A stretch of DNA of 64,000 nucleotides from Ophiura sarsii. Taxonomy: Eukaryota; Echinodermata; Ophiuroidea; Amphilepidida; Ophiuridae. This document shows, one piece after another, positions 11,287 through 22,271 of the stretch (position 1 is the first letter of the stretch; the number at the start of each line of letters is the position of its first letter). The position numbers and the translations under genes were made by a program. The notes beneath the pieces are model-generated. The model was not told the origin of the DNA and ran no database searches. It was given only the letters and a program-made list of their open reading frames with translations. Where the stretch lies: assembly GCA_035610835.1 (NCBI GenBank), contig CM069443.1, forward strand, positions 60,281,266 through 60,345,265. The letters are read 5' to 3'.

Positions 11287-11900
11287 ATTGTATTTATTTG
11301 ATCAATCTCGATTTGGAGCTGACTTATGGCTTCGAATTCGATGATTACAGTTGATTAAAAAAACCACTGTCAAAACATTCGAGTGTTATTTTCAGAAATT
11401 ATCCGGGGGAATTATACTGCGCATCATAGCATGTAAGAAAAATATGCTGGTTCAGATACACGTGTAGTTTGTGCCAATCAGCAATTTTTTTATCATTCTA
11501 AGCGTGAAGCTGGCTTTATCGAATTTATTTGTGGATCTTTTTTTCGTAAATCATGAATATGCATGACTTTTATGCCAGCAAATCAGCTTTGAGTGGAAAT
11601 CGGCGTGTACCTGCATCTATGGATAAGTTGTGTGGAGCCCATTGATGCAGGGAACCAGCATATAAGAATAATAGCAATACGTCACATATTCACATCACAC
11701 AGCTGCACAGGCTCGAAGTGACACGTTTTTGTATGCAATATATTATTGGCCATTAAATAGTGCAGATGAATTCCAACATGAGCAGTAACTGTTGGATAGA
11801 ATAATAAGGTTGGAGATATACCTTTAGGTGACGTGAAGTGTGGCTTGTTATGACCCATTTTACATCATCATTACAATTATTATTACAGTATGTGCATAAT
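11287..11900. other. K4 leader and upstream region
   Basis: The first ~130 bases are the conserved leader with the TATA-like CAGTATAATT (minus strand) at 11419-11410. The rest is AT-rich and non-coding, partly unique to this copy. Confidence 0.45.
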
Positions 11901-11977
11901 GTAATGAAGTCATGATTTATACAAACAGCTCAATTTCGCTGAAAAGTGAGTTAGGCAATTATCAAAGCAGGCTGACG

Positions 11978-12222
11978 ATATCTCGCCATGACGACATCGA
12001 CTCTTTGTGAAGTCGACCTGGCCGAAGCTAATATATCTCGCCATGACGACATCAACTTTTTGTGAAGTCCGCCTTGGAAAGATATATCTCACCATGTCGA
12101 CTTATTAAGGTTTTTAAGTCGACATGGTAAACATTATCTGACTATGCCGATAAAATACTGAAAGTATATGTCTACTTGTCAAGATCTATTATCTCGGTGT
12201 CATCAAGTAGGATGGCACTTAG
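11978..12222. mobile_element. FB1 arm (right orientation), half of an inverted pair
   Basis: Subrepeats with CGCCATGACGACATCGACTC and GAAGTCGACCTGGCCGAAGC are followed by the outer end TGTCTACTTGTCAAGAT..CATCAAGTAGGATGGCA. It is the near-perfect inverse of 12804-12984. Confidence 0.8.
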
Positions 12223-12387
12223 ATACATCCGTAAATATCAAAACACCCCATTCAAAATAAAACACGAAACATGGAGAAAGCAGCCGCTATTAACGACAGT
12301 GAGTGATACCAATATCAAATTACGTTATTCAAATCAATACAAAAACATCAATGTTGATGGATTGCTGTCTTCTGAAGATAGCAACAT

Positions 12388-12803
12388 ACAGGGTGTCCCG
12401 AATGATTTATATCGTGTTTGAAAAAATAATAACAATATAAAAACAACATTGCAGTCCGAGTCTAATGCCTGCAATATAGTAGTGAATATGTTTTCTACTT
12501 ACTCTAGTAATGTCATCAAAATATCTTTATCCATTATGATATGGCATGACATTATTGAAAATCTGTGAAAACCTGTTTTTCACTTTCAGCTTATTTCAAT
12601 TGATAAAACACACACCAACATTCATAACTGCCGCTTAAGAAAGTCTGTATAAATCACTCAAGCAGAACATTTTCCTCACACCATTCAAACATTGCTTCGT
12701 AAACATCACCAACAATTGATATCTATTAATTTTGTATTGGAAATTAAAGAAGGACACAGGAAATTACCCGCATATCGTTGAAATTGAGCTTTTTGTCGAC
12801 TAT
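12388..12803. mobile_element. GTGTCCC-end MITE copy, right end lost
   Basis: The left end ACAGGGTGTCCCGAATGATT matches the inverted right ends at 3808 and 42240. The body (GCAGTCCGAGTCTAATGCCT, CTGTGAAAACCTGTTTTTCA) is shared with 20642-21060 and 41643-42243. It runs directly into the FB1 arm near 12803. Confidence 0.65.
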
Positions 12804-13012
12804 CAGTATTTTATATTTCAGATAATGTTTACCATGTCGACTTAAAAACCTTAATAAGTCGACATGGTGAGATATATCTTACCAAGGCGACTTCACAAAA
12901 AGTTGATGTCGTCATGGCGAGATATATTAGCTTCGGCCAGGTCGACTTCACAAAGAGTCGATGTCGTCATGGCGAGATATTATCTTGCCAAGTCGACTTC
13001 ACATTAATAATA
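12804..13012. mobile_element. FB1 arm (left orientation), partner of 11978-12222
   Basis: It carries the same subrepeats as 11978-12150 in reverse complement, including the private variant GGCCGAAGCTAATATATC (inverted). This shows that the two arms share a recent origin. Confidence 0.8.
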
Positions 13013-13127
13013 ATGGCCATGCTGTCTACTCAAGATAGCAAAGGATTAGCAATCAACTACTTCAGGACGTACACAGGATTATAGGTTTCATGAATCTCTA
13101 TCTAATTATGTTAGATAGCAGCATTAT

Positions 13128-13423
13128 CCAAGGCTCAAGATAAGCGGGCGCTGGGCGATTTTTACCCCATGGTCCTCCTGCCAGCGCCCAGTAATGCTGA
13201 AAAATAAACAACCGAGTGCTGATATTTTGTCCAAACCAGCGACCGTTGACGATCGGGAAGCTTGACCAAAACATCGAATTTTGATTTGACAATACGATTT
13301 AATCAAAAGTTAACTCCCGGTAGACTTAAAGTAGCTCCTGGTTCTCAATAAATCCCATGATCCGGGCGCTACATTGGAAAAAAAGTAGCTCCAGGTAAAA
13401 AACTTGTTATCTTGAGCCTTGAA
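13128..13423. mobile_element. short inverted-repeat element (296 bp)
   Basis: The left terminus CCAAGGCTCAAGATAA mirrors the right terminus TTATCTTGAGCCTTGAA. The element is flanked on both sides by ATTAT (13123-13127 and 13424-13428). The undisrupted site GCAGCATTATAACAGTC is present in the related module near 4270-4290, so both insertion and target duplication are supported. The internal sequence is GC-richer than its surroundings and non-coding. Confidence 0.75.
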
Positions 13424-13429
13424 ATTATA

Positions 13430-14090
13430 ACAGTCATAACGATATGGATATCATATAATGATTGGTTGAGAAGTGTCGTTGATAACGATGGTGATCTTGC
13501 TAAGTCGACTTCGCAAAAAGTTGATGTCATCGTCGGGGTCATCATGCACCATGTGTACAGATCCTCCACGATTGTTTGCAATGTGTTGTATACAGGAAGT
13601 GTGATGTACCCCTAAAACCGGTGGAACGTCGATTGTTGAAATCAGCACTGACCACATTGATATCAATTTGATACCCAAATGATCTAGGCATATATGCCTA
13701 TAGGCCCAAATTTTTACAACAGTGGCTTAACTTTAAATCTGTCTGTAGGTCTAAAGTCAGGGGTCTAACTTCAGGCTACAGAAAGTGGTAGTTGAAAGTG
13801 TGGACTAACTTTTTGTACGAATGTCACGGCGATGTTTGTAAAATATGGCTTCATAAACATCACACACGATATCTTTCAGCTTTTAAGTAAATCAAAATAG
13901 AAGCGACAAATTACCATCATAACATTTCGAGAGACATTTGTGCAAAACATGGTTGGTTTTATAGATTTTTAAAACTATTGACTGTCAAACTTGAAATCTA
14001 CTTACAAAAAAGTATGAAATTGTTATAAGAAATGACAAATGTTTAAAGCCTAAAATTATTAAGAAAGCTTGACATGTGCAGGTATTATAA
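13430..14090. repeat. KCTD-unit module, copy also at 16690-17340
   Basis: Shares TAACGATGGTGATCTTGCTA, CACCATGTGTACAGATCCTC, AAAACCGGTGGAACGTCGAT and GTGGACTAACTTTTTGTACG with 16690-17340; shorter versions are at 4300 and 9590. Non-coding; the many small ORFs are broken by indels between copies. Confidence 0.65.
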
Positions 14091-14995
14091 TCACAAGCGC
14101 TTATGACCTATTAGAAATGGTATTCCTATTCAAATAAATGCAACTTTTCCGGACAAACCATTTTGGGACACGTTCTATAACCAGCTTTTCTCCATCAATG
14201 AAAAACAGTTTTGATCCATTAATAACATGGGTTGTAGGGCTATATAAAAGCCTGTACATTTTATTTGAGATATAACTCGTTAAATATGATGAAAGTTCTG
14301 ATTTTGTTCCCTTATTAAAGGACAATGACCGTGTAACATTTTAACTTGGTATTAAATAAAATATCGAATGTCTGGCAAACCATACATTTTTTTAATCCTT
14401 GTGCTCATTTATACCATCTTCGAGTTTAGCATTTTTCTTCGAAAAACGCTCCAGGATTCTCTAGTGGCACCCATTGGATTTAGAATCAGCCTGTATATTT
14501 GATCTCAAACTGTTAAAAGCTTTTGAATGTCTTTGTGTTGCAATAGAATAAGCTCGCGTAGTCATTTGAGATATTACTCGTTGAAATTGAGGAAAGTTAA
14601 AAAGGACAACAACTTTGTTACATTTTAATTTAGTAACAAATCATCGAATGTCGGGCAACTATACATTTTTGAAATCCTTGCGCATTTTTTTGTCGAAAGT
14701 GCTTCAGAATGGCACTAGCTTGACGGATTTAGAATCAGCAGGTAAAACTGATCTAAAAAATAAATTTGCTGTATTGTTGTAACCACTTTTTTTTAGCCAT
14801 AATAGACCAAATAATATACCTATTTTGAGCCTAGTTTGGACTAATATAGTCCATCAGGCATCTCTGTGTAAGACTAAGAGACTGTCTTCCACATATCGTG
14901 TTAGCAAATAATGATATAGGTACGGATCTGTGGTTTTGCAGGTCACTAGTCATTTTTGATAGTTCAACCATATAGACCCGGCGTGTCAATGTTGC
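14091..14995. repeat. orphan KCTD downstream modules
   Basis: Two consecutive degenerate copies of the KCTD downstream flank (about 14330-14560 and 14560-14990) contain AACGCTCCAGGATTCTCTAG and ATTGGATTTAGAATCAGC. They are followed by transposon sequence instead of a gene. At 15900-16030 the end of the flank (TGTTATTCGGCTGTTGCTTG) reappears, so a KCTD copy was probably deleted here. Confidence 0.5.
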
Positions 14996-15431
14996 ACAGG
15001 GTGTCCCAAAAGTTTCGATACCTTTTAAAGGTCTAAGATATATACTTCGCAGTATTATACTGAAAACATATTTGTATCGAGGAAACTTATAAAATCATTT
15101 TGAACGACTAGTCACATTTTTTTGGCACTTTTTGGTCTAAAACTCAAAAAATAAAAAAGATATTAAACAAAAAAGGCACCCGGGTAATGATATCACGATT
15201 ATCATAAAACTAGTTTGACAAAATGTAACAAAATATATTTTGAGTTATATTTGCAGAACCTAAAATGGATCAAAAACATTTTTTTAAATAATTTTTCCAA
15301 AATGGTCAATTTCATTATCATGGTTGGAATCATTGAACCCTTTTCTGCAAAAAACTGTCTATGTTTATAAAGATTAAATGAATATTGAACAAGTTATGGT
15401 AGTTTTACGGAGGCTGGAGGCCTGAGAGTCC

Positions 15432-15808
15432 ACACCCCCCTTAATGGTTGTTCTGAACTGGTTCTGGCTAATCAGATGGCAATTTTTTTCTCCAAAGAAA
15501 TCAGTAACCCGTATTGTTTAGAGTCTGTTAAAGGGATATCTGATATTTAGAACAGTTATAATTGATCGATAGGTATGTTTGGCCTCTTACAATAGGCTAA
15601 ATGAATAGCCCTTCAGTGATATTTTGCTGTTTTTCATCCGTTTCCGTCACACTAAATCGAATTTTGGTTTTCACTACATCTCTAGAAAAGTACAACCATT
15701 ACTCAGATCAATTTACCATGAAGTTGTAGCTGAGGTTCCAAGCTACAATTATATGATAATAAAGTTATGAGATAGGAGGTAAAACTTATTGAATGACCGC
15801 GTACAAAC
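15432..15808. mobile_element. mariner-type element, right half only
   Basis: Matches 18085-18480 of the complete element (CCGTTTCCGTCACACTAAAT, TTATGAGATAGGAGG). It ends with TTATTGAATGACCGCGTAC, a degraded terminal repeat. Confidence 0.65.
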
Positions 15809-15860
15809 ATATTCGGTTACGTCCCGCCCTCCTGATCACGAGCATGCGCCCTACCCCTCA

Positions 15861-16390
15861 TGCAACCCCCAAAATGGCAGACCCGAGTTGCGCTACTGGA
15901 CATCAACAACTAATTGACAATTAAATAGCGTTAGATAGATGCATGTTCATAAGGATGTCGTGGTTTCATACACCGAAGCCTTATACTCAGGTTTATGTTA
16001 TTCGGCTGTTGCTTGTTAATAGTTTTGATTTGTGTATTGTAGATGAGGTGACAGCAATGTTTATCAACAAAAACAATGGTCGAAGGGACTGGGCCATGAC
16101 TGGACTATCGATACATGATTGAGGGATGACCACAACACTGTCCATTATGCCATATTGTCCTTTAAGGCTTTGGCGCGAGTTTTAAAAGCACGGTTCCTAA
16201 ACAAAACAAGGTCCGTGATCAAGGTTTCTCGACCGATACGTCGGATATTTTATAATAAATATTGAATAAATAATATATAGACTCGGACAAACTGGCGATA
16301 ATTAAATTAACAAAGACCTTAAAAATACACTGTCTCGAACCCGGTCCCTCTCGCATTCGCGCAACTCGGGTCTGCCATTTGGGGGTTGCA
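15861..16390. repeat. 530-bp segment bounded by 32-bp inverted repeats
   Basis: 15861-15893 (TGCAACCCCCAAAATGGCAG, then ACCCGAGTTGCGC) is the reverse complement of 16359-16390 with one base indel. The interior holds the tail of a KCTD downstream flank at 15900-16030. On the minus strand near 16346-16335 it has a B-box-like CCGGGTTCGAGA, also found at the very end of the window. Confidence 0.6.
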
Positions 16391-17429
16391 TAAATATTGT
16401 GCATCTTTAAAACAACACTATACTACTTTGTAGTTTTTTATTATCACCTATAATGAGATGCAACGTAGCACCTCTACAGTTACCAATATCAATTTTTAAT
16501 TCAAATCTATTAAAACATTGATATAGATTGCTGTCTTCTGACGATAGCAGCAGACCTAATAACAGTCACAAACATACCTGATAAAGATGCCGTTTTAAAC
16601 ACATTGATAAAATGAACATGCTGTCTACTGAAGATGGCAATCAACTACTTCAGGACGTATATACACGGGTTATAGGTTTCATGAGTCTCTATCTAATTAT
16701 ATGTATGAGTTAGTTGAGAAGTGTCGTTGATAACGATGATGATCTTGCTAAGTCGACTTCGCAAAAAGTTGATGTCATCATCGGGTCATGCACCATGTGT
16801 ACAGATCCTCCACGATTGTTTGCAATGTGTTGTATACAGGAAGTGTGAGGTACCCCTAAAACCGGTGGAACGTCGATTGTTGAAATCAGCACTGACCACA
16901 TTGATATCGATTTGATACCCTAATAGTCTAGGCCTATAATAGGCCTATAGGCCCAAATTCACAACAGTGGCTTAACTTTAAATCTGTCTTTATAGGTCTA
17001 ATGTCAGGGGTCTAACTTTAGGCTACAGCCTACAGAAAGGGGTAGTTGAAAGTGTGGACTAACTTTTTGTACGAATGTCACGGCGATGTTTGTAAAATAT
17101 GGCTTCATAAACATCACACACGTGGCGATAACTTTCAACATTAAAATTAAATTAAAAAGGAAGCGACAAATTACCATCATAACATTTTGAGAGATATTTG
17201 TGCCAAACATAATTAGTGGTTTTATAGATTTTTTAACTATTGACTGTCAAACTTGAAATCTACTTACAAAAAATTGTTATAAGAAATGACAAATTTGTAA
17301 AGCCTAAAATTATTAAGAAAGCTTGACGTGTGCATGTATTATAATTACAAACGCTTATGACCTATTAGAAATGGTATTCCTATTCAAATAAATGCAACTT
17401 TTCCGGACAAATCATTTTGGGACACGTTC
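16391..17429. repeat. KCTD-unit modules, non-coding
   Basis: 16480-16690 repeats 4020-4240 (ATTGCTGTCTTCTGACGATA, GATGCCGTTTTAAACAC). 16690-17340 is the second copy of the 13430-14090 module. The end at 17420 is the empty-site sequence GGGACACGTTCTA used by the mariner-type insertion. Confidence 0.55.
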
Positions 17430-17431
17430 TA

Positions 17432-18488
17432 CGAGGGTCATTCAATAAGTTCTACCTCCTCCCTCATAACATCGCTAATACTAATGTCAACCTAATGACA
17501 TTTGTCATGATTATAGCTCCGAATCATAGCTACAAATGTGTAGTAAATGATAATTGATATTTGTTTTACTTTTGTTATGACGCGGTCAAAGCCAGAGAGA
17601 GATTTTGGACAACGGACACAGAAAATTACCTTAAAAATATACACATGTTTTCGGGTGTTTTTTCGTATTGTATGGTTAGATATAAGAGCATGATTTAAAT
17701 ACTGAAAAAGGAAATGAATAAATAATATCTGAATATATTACAGTATTATCATGTATAGATAAGATTGTAAACAATATTAACTCTTGTAGGGTTGGAAATA
17801 GTGTACTATCAACTCAAATGTATTGCTATGCCTTGGCATACCAGAATACAGCCTTCAGTCAAATTTTCGTTGTTACAACTTAAGCCACAATGATGCCTCG
17901 AATGTTAAATCTTTCCATAATAGTCACTTTATGAGTTTTACTTATGTGCAACCTTCAGAATAGTCAATCAGGTAGTCAAATGATAGACTTTAAATCCCTC
18001 CATTTAGTTCGATATATTGAAGATCGCTCAGTTATCATGAAAGTCAAATGTGACTTTTACAGGGTTCTCTAGGGGAGGGGTAAACTGAATGGTTGTCTTG
18101 ACCTGGGTCTGGCTAATCAGAGGGCATATTTTTTCCAAAGCAATCAGTCAACTTTATTGTTAACAGTCTGTTAAAGAGATATCTGACATTTAGAACGGTT
18201 ATAATTGACCGATAGGTATGTTTTGTCTCTTACAATAGGCCAATTGAAAAGCACTTTGGCGATATTTTGCTGTTTTTCCTCCGTTTCCGTCACACTAAAT
18301 CGAGGTTTGGTTCTCACTGCATGTCCGGAAAAGTAAAACCAGTACTCAGATAGATCAATTTACATTGTATTTGTAGCTGAGGATCCAAGCTACAATCGTG
18401 TGATATTTGATAAGACTGGCTCATATAATTATTTCAAGATACTTATAAAGTTATGAGGTAGGAGGTAGAACTTATTGAATGACCCTCG
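17432..18488. mobile_element. complete mariner-type element, non-autonomous
   Basis: 1057 bp with ~38-bp terminal inverted repeats: left ACGAGGGTCATTCAATAAGT, right the same inverted, with one mismatch over the first 38 positions. It is flanked by TA on both sides (17430-17431 and 18489-18490). The unoccupied site GACACGTTCTATAACCAGC occurs near 4550, 9835 and 14170. The ends resemble those of mariner elements. There is no transposase ORF, so it was mobilised in trans or has decayed. Confidence 0.85.
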
Positions 18489-19293
18489 TATAACCAGCTT
18501 TTCTCCATCAATGAAAAACAGTTTTAATCCATTAATAACATTGTATAGGCTATAAAGGCCTGTACATTTTATTTGAGATATAACTCGTTAAATATGATGA
18601 AAGTTATGATTTGTGCCCTTATTAAAGGACAACCAACGGCCGTTTAACATTTTAACTTGGTATTAAATAAAATATCGAATGTCTGGCAAACCATACATTT
18701 TTGAAATAAATGTTGTTGTTGGTTGGCGGGACTAAAATATTTTTATCTATTCCTCTTGGCGTAAAATAAGTACTTTCATGTTTATACCATCTTCGAGTTT
18801 TGCATTTTTCTTCGAAAACGCTCCAGGATTCTTAAGTGGCATCCATTGGATTTAGAATCAGCTGATCTAAAACTGTTAACAGTTTTTTAATGTCATTGTG
18901 TTGTAATCAGTAAAAAGCTCAACATGATAACTCGGTTTGGACTACACCAGGGCACTGCAGATACTATTTTTCTACCAATTCTTGTGTTTTAACGTAGCAA
19001 CGGTCACATTTTATAAATAAGCAGAACTGTGATTCAGTATAGTTCAACCGTTCTTTTTCATGGCCATGGTTCAATTATAGACGTAGACCCCGGCGTGCCA
19101 AGTGTTGCATGTTATGCAATACATGAAGTAAGATCAAGTTGGATATAGGGATGTAGGACAAACATGGCTGTGACCAAACATCAGCAACAAACTATCAATT
19201 TAATAGCGTATGCACCACTAGGATGTAGTGGGTTCAAATCCTACGCCGAAGAATGCTTTTAAAGGGTCTGGATTGTTCGGCTGGTGCTTGTTA
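18489..19293. repeat. K5 downstream module
   Basis: Conserved KCTD downstream flank with GTGGGTTCAAATCCTAC at 19228-19244. There is a short private insertion around 18712-18775. Non-coding. Confidence 0.6.
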
Positions 19294-19938
19294 TTAGTCA
19301 CGAATAAACCACATATGTGTTTGGTTTGAATTTGTCTTGTATTCGGGAACATCGTCGAGTCGGAAGCCCATACTACGAATTGAGTGCATGACTCTCGACA
19401 AAGTGACCCCTTGCTGTATCCAAGTACTGTTCACGTGATTGAGAGTCGCAACTGAGAAATAGTTAATAACACCGGTAAAGTTCTGAGTGAATATGGTGTG
19501 TAATTGTTCCAGTTTATCTTTCGGTCCAAACACTTGCATCAAACCTAGTGTGCCGCCGTCAGTAGAAAAGGTTAAATCAATGACAATATATTCCGGCACA
19601 GGTTTCTTGCTGGACGCATACTTTTCTGCACACTCTATGCGGTTGCTCTGAACTGCTCCAATCAATTCTTGAAGTTGGTAGAAACCAGCCTCTGCTTCTA
19701 GCAAATCATATTCCTTGAAACCATCTGGCAGTACAAGAGAGTGTCTGCGTAGAAAATCTAACACATAGCGAAACATTAGCCCATTCGCGTCGATCCAGTA
19801 ATTCCCCTCTCTGTCTTTGGTTGTTTCCATGCGTCCACTAAACATGGCGCCTAACATTGAGTCAGGATAGTTGGTTAACGTTGATCGACTCGTAGTATAG
19901 ATGTAACCCCCGACGTTAATTTTTATGATATCAGCCAT
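19294..19938 (-). CDS. KCTD-like BTB/T1-domain protein, copy K5
   Basis: Intact single-exon gene of 214 residues. The BTB/T1 domain (residues ~4-98) differs from K4 at only a handful of positions (METTKDREGN, NGLMFRYVLD). The segment ~105-172 differs more (YASSKKPVPEYIVIDLTFST, TGVINYFSVATLNHVNSTWI), including a net one-residue insertion. The last 40 residues return to near identity (GVTLSRVMHSIRSMGFRLDD through MWFIRD). The start is set by the MADIIK shared with all paralogues. The TATA-like CAGTATAATT is at 20068-20059, about 122 bases upstream, and FB1 subrepeats begin ~0.33 kb upstream. Its role is presumed to be that of a KCTD adaptor; no partner can be inferred. Confidence 0.88.
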   Translation of the reverse strand: MADIIKINVGGYIYTTSRSTLTNYPDSMLGAMFSGRMETTKDREGNYWIDANGLMFRYVLDFLRRHSLVLPDGFKEYDLLEAEAGFYQLQELIGAVQSNRIECAEKYASSKKPVPEYIVIDLTFSTDGGTLGLMQVFGPKDKLEQLHTIFTQNFTGVINYFSVATLNHVNSTWIQQGVTLSRVMHSIRSMGFRLDDVPEYKTNSNQTHMWFIRD

Positions 19939-20058
19939 GATGTCACGATTTATTGTTCAATCTTGATTTGGAGCTGAATTATGGCTTCGATGATAAGTTG
20001 TTTTAAAAAAAACCACTGTCAAAACACTGGAGCGTTATTTTCAGAAATTATCCGGGGA

Positions 20059-20068
20059 AATTATACTG
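20059..20068 (-). promoter_or_regulatory. TATA-like box upstream of K5
   Basis: CAGTATAATT on the minus strand, as at K1 and K4, at a similar distance from the start codon. Confidence 0.4.
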
Positions 20069-20265
20069 CGCACCATGTACTGCGTAAGCATGTAAGAAGA
20101 ATAGCAGTTAAGTGGGTCACAGATTCACAGCACACTGAGTCCTCGAATTACAGCAATGCATTGGCTATTGCGTGATTTATTGGGAAGTCCCTCGTTCATG
20201 AAATATGCAGTGATGTGCAGAGGAAAAGTAATCGGTGAACAATTATTATGGCCCTGACTTATTCG

Positions 20266-20405
20266 CGTCAAGTCGACTTTACAAAAAGTCGATGTCGTCA
20301 TGGTAAGATATATTACCTCGCCGGTTCGACTTCACCAAAAAGAAAATGTCGCCATATGGTGAGATATATTATCGTGCGAAGTCGACTTTACAAAAAGTAG
20401 ATTAT
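20266..20405. mobile_element. FB1 subrepeats, short arm
   Basis: Two to three subrepeats (AAGTCGACTTTACAAAAAGT, CGATGTCGTCATGGTAAGAT), then the FB1 interior (AATAAAAGGTGTTCGC). It abuts the K5 leader directly at TTATTCGCGTC. Confidence 0.7.
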
Positions 20406-20641
20406 ACAATAACAAAATAAAAGGTGTTCGCTTAAAATATTCGGTGATATAAATAGGGTCACCCGTGAAGATTAAGTACATTAAGCAATAAAACATGGAA
20501 ATGACTGGTGAGGGAAAGCTGTATCACTGAAGGTAACAGCCGCTGTTAACGACAGTGATACCAATATCAAATTACTTTATTTCATATCAATACAAAAACA
20601 TCAATGTTGATGGATTGCTGTCTTCTGAAGATAGCAACATA

Positions 20642-21060
20642 CACGGTGTCCAAGAATGATTTATATCGTGTTTGAAAAAATAATAAAGATATAAAAACAA
20701 CATTGCAGTCCGAGTCTAATGCCTGCAATGTAGTAGTGAATATGGTTTCTACTTACTCTATATGTCATCATATTATCTGTACTGTATCCATTATGATATG
20801 GCATGACATTATTAAAAATCTGTGAAAACCTGTTTTTCACTTTCAGCGTATTTTGATTGATAAAACTCACACAAAACTTCATAACTGCGGCTTAAGAAAG
20901 TCTGATATAAATCACTCAAGCAGACCAGTTTCCTCACACCATTCAAACATTGCTTCGTAAAACATCATAATTGATATCTATTAATTTTGTATTGGAAATT
21001 AAAGAGGGACACATAAAATTACCCGCATATCGTTGAAACTGAGTTTTTTGTTGACCGTGA
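20642..21060. mobile_element. GTGTCCC-end MITE copy
   Basis: Left end CACGGTGTCCAAGAATGATT. The body is nearly identical to 12388-12803 and 41643-42243. The right end is not preserved. Confidence 0.6.
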
Positions 21061-21296
21061 TCAATTTTTATGAGTTTTAAAAGAGGTATATTTGATCAAA
21101 CTTGGAATTTATTATTATACAAGAGTTCACATTTTCTTAATTTCTGAGCAGATCTAATAACAGTCGTAAACATACATGATAAAGATGCCGTTTTAAACAC
21201 ATTGATAAAATGAACACGCTGTCTACTAAAGATAGCAAAGGATTATTAATCAACTTCAGGACGTACACGGAGATTATGGGTTTCATGAATATCTAT
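21061..21296. repeat. KCTD-unit module fragment
   Basis: Repeats AAACATACATGATAAAGATG and CTTCAGGACGTACACGG, found near 4120, 16580 and 42590. Non-coding. Confidence 0.5.
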
Positions 21297-21657
21297 CTAA
21301 TTATGTCTAATTATGTAGGCCTATGCATAAAATATGCAAAGTAAAGTTTGTAGATAGATTAGATGAGCTATGTGATTTGGTACACTGGGTACACTTTACA
21401 CTTGGAGAGCTAAAACGTAGGTTACCTTTTGGCTAATTGCCATTTGCATAATTAATTAGGCCCTAATTAAAAAATGTTTAAACATTTTAATTAATGGGCC
21501 TAATCAATTATCCAAATGGAAACTAGCCAAAAGCTAATGTACGTTTTTAGCTCTCCAAGTGTACTACCCATATACCAATTCACACACCATCGCTCATCCC
21601 ATCTATACACAAACATTACTTTGCATATTTTATGCATACATAATTAGACATAATTAG
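21297..21657. mobile_element. 361-bp near-perfect hairpin (snapback MITE)
   Basis: The outer ends CTAATTATGTCTAATTATGT and ACATAATTAGACATAATTAG are inverse. Pairing continues through TATGCATAAAATATGCAAAG, CACTTGGAGAGCTAAAA and GGCCCTAATTAA to a centre AAAATGTTT/AAACATTTT at about 21479. Half of this hairpin recurs at 34416-34490. Confidence 0.8.
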
Positions 21658-21964
21658 GAAATTACCTGGCAGCTGGAATTGATAAAAATAAAAACAAAAA
21701 TAAATAAAGTTGTTGCCAAAGTTGGTTTTATGCCCCTTTGGAAACCGAATGTCCGATTGAAATTTTAAAAAAATCAGTTCCAGAATTGTCAGACCAAGGT
21801 CTAAAACATATTTGATTTTAAAGGAAATCTAAATGTTTGACTCGGTCAAAAGAGCCACCTTACTAAACAGGCAGAATGCAGTCATAATCAGAGACACCCA
21901 TGGTCAGGGTGAAAATATCAATATTAGACATTGAATTTATATTGTTCATGTCGGAAAAATTCAC
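21658..21964. repeat. segment repeated at 34.5 and 35.9 kb
   Basis: Shares GAAATTACCTGGCA, GGTTTTATGCCCCTTTG, AATGTCCGATTGAAAT and GACTCGGTCAAAAGAGCC with 34490-34830 and 35875-36200. No ORF is conserved between the copies. Confidence 0.6.
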
Positions 21965-21968
21965 TTAA

Positions 21969-22124
21969 AGGCATATTATTTTGAAGTTATTAGGAATCGT
22001 ATCGCTCTGTAACTTGGAATATATTCATGATTTATGATCCGAAATGTAAATCGGCAAGAAAATATACTTCCTAAAGAAAACATGAATAGAGGGCGCTCCC
22101 TGGAAAAGATCACATAATATGCCT
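21969..22124. mobile_element. TTAA-flanked MITE (short form)
   Basis: TTAA on both sides (21965-21968 and 22125-22128). Ends AGGCATATTAT and ATAATATGCCT are perfect inverses. The right part (GAATAGAGGGCGCTCCCTGG) matches the full hairpin at 62320-62691. It is an internally deleted copy of that family; TTAA targets are typical of piggyBac-type transposases. Confidence 0.75.
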
Positions 22125-22271
22125 TTAAGAGGTCATCACGTATAGAGTAGAGTAAAATGGGCATTCCATAATTACGAAGTGAAATTCATCTTCAACCAAG
22201 CTCAAATCACATAGTTTACAGATTCTGTCCCGTGGTTGGTTTTTTTGTGTGTCTCCTTTCTCAATCATTAA

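Noticed and set aside
17432..18488. Autonomous mariner encoding a transposase
   Set aside because: The ends are intact, but no ORF longer than a few dozen codons and no recognisable catalytic motif is present.
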